In this document: piece after piece, positions 20,260 through 31,100 of the stretch
Layout: each line of letters begins with the position of its first letter
Position numbering within the stretch: position 1 is the first letter of the stretch
Assembly (NCBI GenBank): GCA_945859605.1
Contig: OX243811.1
Location: forward strand, 36,510,250 to 36,574,249
Length of the DNA stretch: 64,000 bases
Source: Lumbricus rubellus
Lineage: Eukaryota; Annelida; Clitellata; Crassiclitellata; Lumbricidae
Direction: 5' to 3'
Made by a program: the position numbers and the translations under genes
The notes under the pieces: model-generated
The model's database searches: none
The model's input: the letters and a program-made list of their open reading frames with translations, nothing else
Told to the model about the DNA's origin: nothing

Positions 20260-22236
20260 ACCACCATAACCACAGTTTTTATTGCTCAAAGTGACAGTTG
20301 ACAAAACATCTTTATTACATATAGTGTCTATAGAAACTAACAAAAAGCAAAAGGAGAGAACCCTTAAGGGACTACTGTCCCACTGACAGGGTTTCCCAAA
20401 TACAAGTGAAAGTAAACAGCAACAGGTTATACGAATAATGGAGTAATAAAGTTAAATTTTTATCTTAACTAGTTAACTAAACATCCTGGGGAAAACATCT
20501 AAAGGTGATGTTAAGTGTGCCAAATTAGAAAAGTCGTTGAAAATAAAAGAATAAGGGCAGATACATAGATTGAGATTTTGTAGTTTAATAGGAGACAGCG
20601 TAAAGTAAATGACATTTAAGTTTACGTTTAAAAATGGTGAAACAGAGGGAATTCCGAATAAACAAAGGCAAATTGTTCCAGGTCTTAGGACCAGCACTTT
20701 TAATTGAGAACATACGAGTATTTGTTCTAGTGATAATACGTCTATAATTACATGAGGATCTGAAGTTATAGGGAACTAAGTCAGAGGTTAGAGTAAAGAA
20801 ATCCGCAAAGGCATGAGGCAAAAGATTATGCATATGTTTGAACATAAGTTCGGACGTTTGCATGACTCTTATCTGTTCAATGGTAAGTATTCTTAATTTA
20901 GATAATAGGAGATGTGAAGAAGACAGGCGGGAGAGCCCCATAATAATCTTTGCAGCTCTGTTTTGAAGTGAGGTAAGTCTTGTAAGTCGAGAAGAGTAAT
21001 TAGAAGCCCAGACAAGATTGCAATATGAAAGATAGGGATGAATAATAGAGTAATATAAGCTAAGTCTAATTCGAGGTGGAAGAAGATAAGAAATACGGGT
21101 CAAGATACCAACACTTTTAGCTATCTTTTTAGAGATGTTTTCAATATGAACCTTCCAAGTTAGAAATCGGTCCACATGGACACCCAGGAATTTAGTTGAT
21201 ATTACTTGGGGTATATTGAAGTTGTCCATAGAAATTGCAGTGTTGTTGAAAGTATCGGGCAAATGTACTTAAGTAAAAGTAAAAGTAAAATGGATTTTAA
21301 TTACTTAAGTAAAAGTAAAAGTACTCAACACAAATTGTACTTAAGTAAAAGTAAAAAGTAGCTCCTTCAAATAATACTTTTTAAGTAAAAAGTAAAAGTA
21401 CCGAGTCTTTCTATAAACTTAACTCAGTCGATTATTAACCTTAAAAAATACTAAATTCTCGAAATGGCACTTATCGTTGAGTCTAGTATACGCACGCTTC
21501 CAATTCATTGTTAGCACAATGCACAGCTGAAGAGTCGTTCTGCTGCAGAAATGGCAGTGCATCCAGCGTGCACCACCCATCAAAAATCTATTTTTAGGCA
21601 TACAAATTTGAATAAGCTGTCTCAGCTTAGGGAAACGAAATGTTAATTAGCGCATTGAAGTAACGAATATTGTAACGAGTGTCACATAAATTGTAACGAA
21701 GTAAAAGTACTGAAATACGGGTAAAATTTTACTTCGTTGAAAGTAAAAGTATTTCATTTTTTCGATACTTCGTTACATGTGAAAGTACTCAAACTTTTAC
21801 TTAAGTACAGTAACGCGTTACTTTTACTTCGTTACTGTACAACACTGAGAAATTGTTAAATTTATGTCAGGAATTGATTTACGATGAGAGCAAAATAAGA
21901 TATAGTTAGTTTTCTTAAGATTCAAAGATAACTTATTAACACGAAACCAATCAACAACGTGTGAAAGCTCTCGATTCATCAACTGAAAAAGTGATTCATA
22001 AGATTTATTGGAGGCAAAAATGTTAGTATCATCAGCAAATAGAACAAAGCGCAGTGAAGGGGAGGCGTTAGGAAGGTCATTGATAAAAAGTAAGAAGAGG
22101 AGGGGTCCAAGGATAGACCCTTGTGGGACACCAAATTTGATCAGATTGATTTTGGATAATGAACCATTGCACGAAACCTGTTGCATTCTATTTGAAAGAT
22201 AGATCTTGAATGTGGTGTTTAAAATTAGTGGGGAAA
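20260..22236 (-). mobile_element. 5'-truncated CR1/Rex1-like LINE, split by a hAT MITE
   Basis: A minus-strand reverse transcriptase in two segments. Segment 22236-21856 has GVPQGSILGPLLFLLFINDL and the catalytic FADD in VLFADDTNIFAS. Segment 21229-20585 has STKFLGVHVD, YYSIIHPYLSYCNLVWA, LQNRAAKII and GPKTWNNLPLFIR, ending in a stop at 20585. The 610-base MITE 21238-21847 plus one 8-base duplication separates them; without it they are in frame. The 3' end is an ATAACC-type microsatellite near 20250-20275. The upstream RT, endonuclease and ORF1 are missing. Confidence 0.88.
21238..21847. mobile_element. Tol2-like hAT MITE inserted in the LINE RT
   Basis: Ends CAGTGTTGT and ACAACACTG, with perfect 8-base duplication AGAAATTG (21230-21237, 21848-21855). 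The subterminal regions are dense in ACTTAAGTAAAAGTA repeats in inverted orientation at the two ends, as known from Tol2-type hAT elements. No transposase. Confidence 0.93.
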
Positions 22237-22841
22237 ATTATGTATCACGACCATTTTACATTGAATTTCACAGAATATTCATGTGTTGTAAGTAGGCCTA
22301 CAAATGGTCGACTAATCAAAATAAACCCAGATTTGGCCCGAAAAAACCCAGAAACCCAGACGAAGGCCAAAACACCCAGATCTAGTGGAAAAAACCCAGC
22401 TGTAGCATCACTGATCGGCTCCCAATGCTCCCGCTCCCGGTTCCGGAACTTCCGGTAGACCATAGAGGGGCACATATCTCGCACAAGACGATAGATCGAC
22501 AAATCCATGCAGCTCTGTCCTTTTCAGACCGGCTTCGTCTGTAATAGGGCCTACCCTTTCAAGACGCATATTATCCATACAGGCCTATAGCTCGGTGCGG
22601 TAAAGCCCTGCACTATTATGCTAAAAGCAGCGCGATTCCGGGCATTGGCGCGAACGAACCGAACGGACCGGGAGAAACGCATCAAGCAGATCGAAGACGA
22701 CAGCCGTGTTAAGAGTCAAAGAGCTGCTGTCTGTCTGGCAGACGACGATGAGCTATATCCTCGACGTTGCAGAAAAGCGGATTATCACGGAGGCTTTCCT
22801 GCAGTGGCGAATTCGCCAATTATATATATATATATATAAAA

Positions 22842-22916
22842 TATATATATATATATAATTATATATATATATAATTATATGAATAATTTATATATATATA
22901 TAATTATATATACAGT
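22842..22916. repeat. AT microsatellite
   Basis: (TA)n with short interruptions. No other content recognised between 22440 and 23040. The frame at 22618-22839 is unmatched. Confidence 0.9.
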
Positions 22917-23045
22917 TATACACTCACACCGGTAGACGAACAGATGGTTGCAACGACAATGGCACAAGGCCATGATCAGAGAATACAGACATTGAGTACC
23001 GTACGAAAAAATGAAGCAAGAAAGAATGTAATTGTAAAGCATAAC

Positions 23046-23484
23046 TAGGGCAGTCCCTAAATCACGAATTCACGGAAATCACGGAAACCGTGAATTTCGC
23101 CGTTTGTCGTGAATTTCGCCCTTTGCCGTGAATTTTGCCATTTGCCGTGATTTTCCGTGGTTTTTCACATTTTCAGCACTTTTTTTGTAAAAACACGTTA
23201 AAAATGGTTGCGAAACACGTCAAAAATGGCGCCGACGACCAAAAACAGCGCGGAATAACTAAATTAATTTAAGAATTTTTGTTTTGGGGAGTGAAAGACG
23301 TTGCTGACAAGTGAAGACCTATTCATAAATACTCATTTGTGCAACCATTTTAAAGGTGTTTTTACAAAAAAAGTGCTGAAAATGTGAAAAATCACGGAAA
23401 ATCACGGTGCCGTGAATTTTTTGATTTTTGCAAAAGTATGCCGTGATTTTTTCACTTTTTGACCGTGATTTAGGGACTGCCCTA
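23046..23484. mobile_element. hAT-like MITE with perfect 8-bp TSD
   Basis: Ends TAGGGCAGTCCCTAAATCACG and the exact inverse, flanked by AGCATAAC on both sides (23038-23045, 23485-23492). Extended near-palindromic arms carry TCACGG and GTGAATTT motifs. Confidence 0.92.
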
Positions 23485-24018
23485 AGCATAACCCTATACC
23501 GATATCGTAGATGTTCAACATAGCACGTATAGCCTATTATTATAGGCTTATATATTTATAAGTAATTAAAACAGCAAATCGAAATAGGAGAACGCCTCAG
23601 CAGCGGGAGGGGGCATGGGGCTATAAGCCCCCAAAAGGCCATCCGTTTTTTACATGTAAAAATGAATTCTTTCCATGATCAGCCCCCCAACGAAGCAAAT
23701 GTGAGACTTTGACCTAATGACCCAAAAAGGTCAGAAATTTTTGGGCGAATGTAAATGGAAAATTTCCTCCCTGAGTTCAGTCCCCCCCCCAACTGAAATC
23801 ATAGCACCGCCACCGGAAAGAGGCTACATCCTTTGCCAGAATTATTTTCCAACCACTTATTATTTTTCTTATGACCTTTTTAGTCCTTACTTTAAGGCTT
23901 AAGAATTCTAATAAAATTTATTAGCAGCGTCTACTTTTTGAAATCAGATGACCTTTTGTTAAGTAATAGGGCCTAGATTCTTTCTTTATTCAGTTAGCGG
24001 CTAGTTAACAGTCTAGTA

Positions 24019-24073
24019 CATCAACTAAAAATAGACTGCTAGACTCTAGCAGTCTATTAGTTGATGTAGGCCT
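24019..24073. repeat. short perfect-arm inverted repeat
   Basis: TACATCAACTAA...TAGACTGCTAG is followed after a few bases by CTAGCAGTCTA...TTAGTTGATGTA. It would fold into a hairpin. No target duplication found. Confidence 0.7.
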
Positions 24074-24740
24074 ATAATATTTATAGGCCTAATAGTCAAA
24101 CCATTCATGTAACGCACTACATCTGTAGGCCCTATATGATTTTTAAAACTCTTAAATTTTTCTGGGGAAGTCATTCCTGGGGGAACTTCCCCACCTCTGG
24201 GAGATGCCTAGATTAAACGCTGGTTCCCGACTATAGACCTCGCCCGTCCGCCCGGTCCAGCCCGGTGGCATGCCAGCGAAGGAAGGTTCGTGCAGTTCGT
24301 TTCCCTTTGGGGTCTGTTCCGTGCGGCTTTGAAGACGACGTTGAATCGTAGACGGTCGTCGGCGAGTTACTCGCAAAAGCAGCAAAGCCCGATCTTTCCT
24401 GTGTTTACTCAACATAGCCTATGCATAGTATGCATAGTAGCCTATGCATCTTATGTTTAAACCGATTTCCCTTGTTGCCCATCCGTATACGGTATACAAC
24501 GAATGTCATCGATTGATTGCCGCTGACTCGCATCATGCAAACTCGAATTAATTTGTCTTCGCATTTCTTGCGATAAGGGTTTGTCGTCGCGAGTTAATTC
24601 GAAGAGATTAGAAAAGAGTAGGCTATAGGCTATAGGCATATAACATTTAGTGCTCTAGTAAGATTCAACCTTTTATTGGCAGCTATCAAAAAGTGACGAG
24701 TAGGCCTATAGGCTAATTAAGATTTTGTAACTTACAACAC

Positions 24741-24895
24741 CAGAGCGAGAATTGCATGGGGTTTTAGAGGGTTCAACACCCTAGTATTTAGAATAAGTCA
24801 TTGACCCATAGTAAAGTTTTCTTTTCACACTCTAACAGTTCTACACGTGGATCATAGTCTGATCCCTCAGTTATTTTTTTACAATTCTGATACTG
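24741..24895. mobile_element. short hAT-like MITE (CAGRGYGAGAATTG family), copy 1
   Basis: Ends CAGAGCGAGAATTG and CAATTCTGATACTG, with flanks TACAACAC / TAAAACAC (7 of 8). The same termini and internal GGGTTCAAC and TTATTTTT blocks occur at 34669-34810. Confidence 0.72.
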
Positions 24896-25124
24896 TAAAA
24901 CACTACAGGCTGGATGATGTTTGGATCTATCAATAATAATCACAATGAAAACATCCAGCAAAAGTAAACAAGAAAATACGTTAGCGAGGTAGGACTAATT
25001 ATGAAGGTCTAATTATAAGATTTAATAAGAATTAGCCTAGACAACGTTTAGAATTTGAATGGATCAATGGATGGTCACTAATTAGACATTATATAGAATT
25101 TTATAGTCAACTGCGAAGTTAATT

Positions 25125-25438
25125 AGGGGGTGCTCGATAGCACAGTGGTTAGCGCGCTGGACTGTCGACCGAGAGGTCGGGGGTTCAATTCCCCGCGGGG
25201 CAGAAATTTGTATCGAGATTTCTGTTCCACAAGCACCCCCTAGCCGACTCAGCTATGATGCTACACGGTTAGTGGATAATGAGACGGTGAGGGAGAGGAT
25301 GGGACACCGCCCTCGTATGCCGAGGCCTGGAAAAGGAAGTCGCTGTATGCCGAGGCCTGGAAAAGGAAGTCGCTAACACTTCATCCCCATTGGCAGCCTC
25401 CGGGCTAGCTAGAAGGGATCTCATTATTATTATTACTA
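25125..25438 (+). mobile_element. tRNA-derived SINE, second family
   Basis: tRNA-like head: A box TAGCACAGTGGTTAGCGCG at 25138 and B box GGTTCAATTCC at 25183, with a stem-like GGGGGTGCT...AGCACCCCC. The body has a direct duplication of TATGCCGAGGCCTGGAAAAG (25316-25372) and ends in (ATT)n. The head is not a functional tRNA: the acceptor stem runs into SINE body. Confidence 0.78.
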
Positions 25439-25562
25439 AGTTAATTAATAATTATCTTTGTAATAGATAATTATCTTTGTAATAGTATTACCCATTAATT
25501 GCCATCGATGATATCAATCAACGCACTTTTGGTATAATATCAATACGTGTTTTGCTGGTCAA

Positions 25563-26460
25563 TTAATTCATTCATTCATTCATTATTAGAATTTATATAG
25601 CGCCTCTTCAAGAAACTACTCAGAGGCGCTCCCAGCCCAGCCACGACCAAAGAAAAAAGATTTAAGAGACTTGAGAAATAGAGATTGACTGGTCAGATGG
25701 AGGAGATGGAGGTTTGAGGGGAGGTCATTCCAGATTGACGGTCCCACAACCGAGAAGGCTCGGCGCTGTCTGGTAGCTAAGCGAGCCCGTGGAACAAGCA
25801 GTTGTCCCTTCGCAGCGGAGCGAAGGGCCCGACGCGCTTCAATGTCAGAGACAGGACGACAGAGGACGCGCAGATAAGATGGAGCACAACCAAGAATACA
25901 GCGAGAAACAAGGGCAGCAATGCGGTAATTGATGCGTTGGGCTATTGGCAGCCAATGCAGCACATCACGCATGTAAGCAGAGACAGGCGAAAATTTAGGA
26001 ATTCGCCCGATGAGTCGGGCAGCAGAGCGTAGAACCCGGTCTAACCGTCCCAGAACCCCAAGGGGAAGGCCAACAAGGATTGAGCAGCAATGGTCAATAC
26101 GACTAATTACAAAAGCGTGAACAAGCACAACTAGCGCATCATGGGAGAGAGAGCGAGCAATTACTCGAAGTTGACGAAGCTGATAATAACAGCTTCGAGC
26201 GACAAGATTAACATGCTGGGTGAGACTGAGTTCACAGTCAAGGGTGACACCCAGGTCACGGACCGTGGAAGAGAAAGTAACATCCGGAAACAGTTGAGCT
26301 AGCAGAGGCAGGTCAATATTCTCAAGTTGCCGACGGCCGCCCAGCCAAATGAATTGCGTTTTACTGGGATTTAAGAGAAGCCGGTTTGACGCCATCCAAG
26401 AGGAAAGGACGTCAACAGTCAGGCACATCAGGCGCACAGTGTTAACTGAGTCAAATGGGC
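25563..26460 (-). mobile_element. CR1/L2-like LINE, 5'-truncated, open RT C-terminal frame
   Basis: A minus-strand frame at 26437-25616 (273 codons) starts after the catalytic box: LNPSKTQFIWLG, VRDLGVTLD, then HCCSILVGLP, RSAARLIGRIPKFSPVSAYM, LHWLPIAQRI, ARRALRSAAKGQLLVPRARL, and the terminal GPSIWNDLPSNL. Then comes a 3' tail GGGAGCGCCTCTGAGTAG...AGGCGCTATATAAATTC and an (AATG)n microsatellite. The uninterrupted frame suggests a fairly recent insertion. Confidence 0.88.
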
Positions 26461-26853
26461 TAGAGTGTATGTAAGCTTTAGGCTAAGCATTGGAAATGAA
26501 GCTGAAAGATCAAATAAAACGGAAGAGTTCAGTGGCACAAAATAATTCACACGGGCAAACAGAAAGACAACACATCACAGCCATCGTGCAAAAGAGAGCA
26601 CCAACCCGCATACGCCATTATTCATACGTGGCGTATACATAGGCTACGCAGCGTGGAACGGAAACCGGCCTTAGCACTCGGAATTAAAGGCGGGAATCGT
26701 CTTCTCCCGAGACCCGTAGGCTATGCTATAGGGTTGGTGGGTGACGTGAGGAGATGATAGAAGAGCGGAGGAGTAGAGGAAGGCGCGCCGCGCTGGGGAA
26801 CGTGTGGTTTGCTCGGCTCGTTTGGTTTGGCGTCTTCTTGTGCTCTAACGGGC

Positions 26854-27022
26854 ATGTGGTGGTGGTGGTGGTGGTGGTGGCGGCTGGTGGTGGTGGTGGC
26901 GGTGGTGGTGGCGGCTGGTGGTGGTGGCGGTGGTGGCGGCTGGCGGCGGTGGTGGTGGAGGTGGTGGCGGCTGGTGGCGGCGGTGGTGGTGGTGGCGGTG
27001 GTGACGGTGGCGGTGGTGGCGG
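26854..27022. repeat. (GGT/GGC)n microsatellite
   Basis: Trinucleotide array on the plus strand. Poly-Gly/Trp or Pro/His frames across it are repeat read-through. Confidence 0.95.
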
Positions 27023-27329
27023 TCGAAAGAAGCGCAACTATCGATCGCAGCGTAGAGTCACATTCGCCCCACGATCAGAGCATGCAGCCGTGGACAGAGG
27101 ACGATGCATAGACCAGTGACAAACGCGGAGACGGAGAGAAAGAGCGACAGACAGACAGACAGGTAGGCAGACAGACAAACAAATAGAAAGAGAAGCATCG
27201 AGGTAGTTAGAAAGATAAGCACAAAAATGGATAACCGACACACAGACAGACAGATATATAGACAATACATACTCTAAAATTACGCATTATAGAAGCAAGA
27301 CAGAGAAACAAACATAGGTATTGAAACAA

Positions 27330-27708
27330 GGACACACACACACACACTGTGACACACACACGCACATACACACACACACACGCGCGCACACACAGAGACA
27401 CACTGTGACACACACACGACCAGACGAAGTCCTACAAAAATAATCGATGTATAGCTGGAGAGGCGGAGAAAGCGAACGAGGAGAATAAACTAGCAGACCA
27501 GTGATTGAATTCACCAGCGTCCAATGGAATGTCCGCGCGCGCGCAAACACACAAACAAACACACAAACACACACACACACACACACCGTCGCTTGCGCAC
27601 ACACACACACACACCCTTGTTCGCTCGCGCGCGCGCGAGCACACACAGACACACCCACACCCACACCCACACCCACACCCACACGCACACGCCCACAACA
27701 CATACACA

Positions 27709-27759
<51 letters not shown>

Positions 27760-27900
27760 CTCTCTCTCTCTCTGTGTCTGTCTGTCTGTCTCTGTCTCTC
27801 TCCCTCTCTGTCTGTCTGTCTGTCTGTCTCTCTTTCTCACACACACACACACCCACACACACGCAGACCCTCGCTCGCTCGCACACACGCACGCACCTAT
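27330..27900. repeat. composite CA / TC / TG microsatellites
   Basis: (CA)n at 27330-27419 and 27541-27706, (TC)n and TCTG at 27707-27838, and (CA)n to 27895. Five long overlapping frames here are artefacts. Confidence 0.95.
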
Positions 27901-28009
27901 ATCCGCCTGTCGTCTATTGAGGTTGCAGTCCTCCGCGCGCGATTCGTCCCGTTAAACTTCCTATAATCCGCGAGAAACGGCGACTCAGTTGTCGCGGACA
28001 TACCGGGTA

Positions 28010-28011
<2 letters not shown>

Positions 28012-28042
<31 letters not shown>
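28012..28042 (+). repeat. (CTG)10 trinucleotide repeat
   Basis: About ten uninterrupted CTG units. Not inside a recognised exon. An (ACAAACATGCAGACAAACA)-type short tandem follows at 28098-28180. Confidence 0.9.
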
Positions 28043-28730
28043 GGCAAAAAATCGAAACTACGCCACAGCTGCTTGCAGCGCGAAATGCACGATCCATACA
28101 AACACAGACAAACATGCAGACAAACACAGACAAACATGCAGACAGACGCATAGACAGGCAGACGGACGCATAGACAGGCAGACATATTCACACATGCGGC
28201 AATAGGATTTATCTGCAAATTTGAGCGTGAAACATGCGATGGAATTCTCGAAGGAAAAGAATGAAGAAGGCGCGAGCTACATGTATAGGACGTCTTCGCT
28301 AGTCTGATTTCTTGCTGCTTCGTGAGGAAGAATTTTCTTCTTCTTAATTAAGATGGTCAGCTATGAGAACGGATAAAAACGGTGAACTGCCGCACGTCCA
28401 ATATGATTTGATTATTCACTAATCATGATCTAAATCTAATCGGATGTAAGGTGAGAGATTCATTTGTTTCACGAATCAGTGATTAGTCATGCTTTTGATT
28501 TAATAATTTAGAACTTGGGTTACTGTATGATTTATGTCAGTGAAGTTACCGTATAATTGATTTATTTTCTGAAATGAGTGATTCGTGCGTTCACTTATTC
28601 ATTATTGGAGTGATTCATAGCCTATATTCATCTTCTCATCACTTCGTTTCCATTTTAATAACAGTCACACTATAATTCAGCGCAGAAATTGAGTGCTCGA
28701 CCAATATTGACTACTTTTATTGCTCTAAAT

Positions 28731-29492
28731 CATGGATGCCAAAACTATAAAAACGTTTTAAAAAGCGGAACAAAACCTGGTGTTTTTAAAAAAGAAAAAC
28801 GACTAAAAACTGAAACGGAAATAATTTTGCTTTGTTACATCTTGTAGGCCCTACTGCATTTTAAAATTAAAAACCTTGTTTAGGCTACCCAATTTAATTT
28901 TGATCAACAATAACACAACTTTATTAGTAAGCAACACTAAAATCTGATATTAATTAATCCACTGCAATTAGTCTGTGTCTTATAACATTTGTTTAATAAG
29001 AAATTGTGAATTTTAATATATTGAAATTATTTTGAAATTTGAATTTCAAACATAAGTAATATAGTCCATGCTGTCAGATGCTGACATAGCCTAAACATCA
29101 GCGATTAACAACTGGACTAAAAAGTGTAGGCCCTACTTAATAAAAAAATTGTTCTCAGAATTTTTAATTTTACGAGAACTTGATGTTAAATAATTTTTAT
29201 GAATTTCATTTCTTGTAGGTCTATAGGCTACTGCGCTATTTAGATACGCAAAAACTTTTTTACTCGCATCTACTAAAGCGCCTCATCAAGCTAATACGAT
29301 TAAATTGTCACTAAATTAGTTAAATCCTTGAAGATGCCAAGACACTGTAAGGGATTTCAGACGATGATAAATTACAGACAATAATAAATAAATAAGATTA
29401 TATTAACAAACCGGAAAAAGATTATTTTATGAAAACGAAAAAACCGAGATTTTTCCGAGAAAAATCCCGAAAACCGATTTTTTACAACTATG
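28731..29492. mobile_element. hAT-like non-autonomous element
   Basis: Ends CATGGATGCCAAAAC and inverted TTTTTTACAACTATG, with flanks CTCTAAAT / CTCTAAAC (7 of 8). AT-rich, no transposase frame. Confidence 0.6.
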
Positions 29493-29819
29493 CTCTAAAC
29501 AACTAATTCCGCCACTGCTCGTAGGCCTACTTTGGCAGTGCCAGTCCTAAGCCTGGAGAAAGGAGGAGTGCGACACTATCATCATCCTTGATATGCCACA
29601 GCAGGCCTATGGTTAAACAGCAACAAGTTAAATAACTAATATTGACATCCTTAATCCTGACCCAATTAATTTCTCCTGTGATTGCAGGGTACGCAAAGAA
29701 AACCATCCACATAATAAAAGCACCAAACAAGAAAAGCGACACGTGTGCCTTGCGACATTGCGTAGAATAACGGCCATTTTCTTCCTCAGAAGATCACCAC
29801 TTAGTCCGTCCGTCATCTG

Positions 29820-30560
29820 TGTATCCATCCATCCATCCATCCATTCATCCATCCATATATCCATCTATCCAACCGTTGATCCATTCATCTACCCATCCAT
29901 CCATCTAACCATCCATCTACCCATCCATTTATTCATCAATCCATCCATTTATCCACCCATCTATACATCAGTCCATCCATCTATCTATTCATATATCCAT
30001 CCAACCATTCATCCATCCATCCATCCATACATTCATTCATTCATCCGCTGATCCATTCATCTACCCATTCATCCATCTAACCATCCATCTATCCAACCGT
30101 TGATCCATTCATCTACCCATCCATCCATTCATCTAGCCCTACATCTACCCATCTATCCATCCATTTATTCTTCCATCTATCCATCCATTTATCCAACCAT
30201 CTATACATCAGTCCATCAATCTATCTATTCATATATCTATCCATCCATCCATCCATCTATCCATCCATCCATCCATTCATCCGCTGATCCATTCATCTAC
30301 CCATTCATCCATCTACCCATCTATCTATCCATTTATTCATCCATTCAGCCATCCATCCATCTAACCATCCATCTATACATCAGTCCATCCATCTATCTAT
30401 TTATATATCCATCTATCCATCCAACCATTCATCCATCCATCCATCTAACCATCCATCTATCTAACCGTTGATCCATTCATCTACCCATCTATTTATCCAT
30501 TTATTCATCCATTCATCCATCAATCTATCTATCCAACCATCTATCTATTCAACCATCCAA
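29820..30560. repeat. (CCAT)n microsatellite in the slo 5' region
   Basis: 740 bases of CATC/CCAT units ending about 80 bases before the slo start codon. Possibly promoter-proximal or 5' UTR. Confidence 0.95.
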
Positions 30561-30644
30561 TAGCTCATTTATCACTCGAAACCCACGCATCCATCTCCTT
30601 CCTTCCATCTCACTGACTCCTTTCCGCTCCATTGCCCTGTCATC

Positions 30645-31100
30645 ATGTCAGTTCCGCTCCCTCTGCCTTCCTCGACGCCATCCTCCTCTTCATTCTCCTC
30701 CTCCTCCTCTTTTACCTCCTCCTCCTCCTACTCCTCTTCTTCCTCCTCCTCCTCCTCCTTCCCCGATTCTCCTCCGTCCTCCACTGAAGACCAATGTCTG
30801 AATGATCGACACTGCTACGCCTTCCTCTGCTCGAGCGTCGTCACTTTCCTCAGCGGCCTCGTCCTCGTCCTGCTTGGCCGGATACTCAACTATGTCCTCT
30901 GCTCCTCCTCCGACATGTCCTCAGCGCAGGTTGAGGACATGTCCTCTGCCGTCGGAGGATCGAAGAGGAAGATGTCCTCGTCCGGAGAAGGGGCAGGAGG
31001 AGGATCTAGTTTATCGAAGGTCGAGATCGGATGGGCAACGGAGGCGAAGGACTGGGCCGGAGAACTCATCTCTGGTCAAACGACGACTGGACGAATACTG
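30645..31100 (+). CDS. slo: slo exon 1 (start, poly-Ser, S0, S0-S1 loop)
   Basis: The first Met after an in-frame stop at 30561. Poly-Ser is encoded by TCC/TCT repeats (30685-30765). S0 is [20 protein letters not shown]. It ends [16 protein letters not shown], matching the conserved KDWAGVMISAQTLTGRVL. Donor CTG|GTCAGC. A further upstream exon is possible but not required. Confidence 0.9.

Larger units (their letters stand above)
18895..22413. mobile_element. outer hAT-like element enclosing nested insertions (tentative)
   Basis: Left end CAGCGTTGCCACTG, a typical hAT terminus; right end GTAGCATCACTG in inverse orientation. Flanks GTTGGCTC and ATCGGCTC agree in 6 of 8 bases. AAACCCAG motifs occur at both subterminal regions (18926-18962, 22325-22400) and nowhere nearby. 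It encloses 19388-20111 and the LINE 20260-22236. Confidence 0.5.

Noticed and set aside
22618..22839. 73-codon basic frame, possible first exon
   Set aside because: No match to a known family, and no donor linking it to a downstream exon that I could identify.
25125..25210. Functional tRNA gene
   Set aside because: A and B boxes are present but the acceptor stem is not closed by a matching 3' strand, and a SINE body with a trinucleotide tail follows.
26726..27119. Gly/Trp or Pro-rich protein frames
   Set aside because: GGT/GGC trinucleotide repeat; no conserved flanks.
27287..27966. Several 90-200 codon open frames on both strands
   Set aside because: They lie entirely in CA/TC/TG microsatellites. 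Frames are open because of the repeats, and composition is Cys/Val or Thr/His only.
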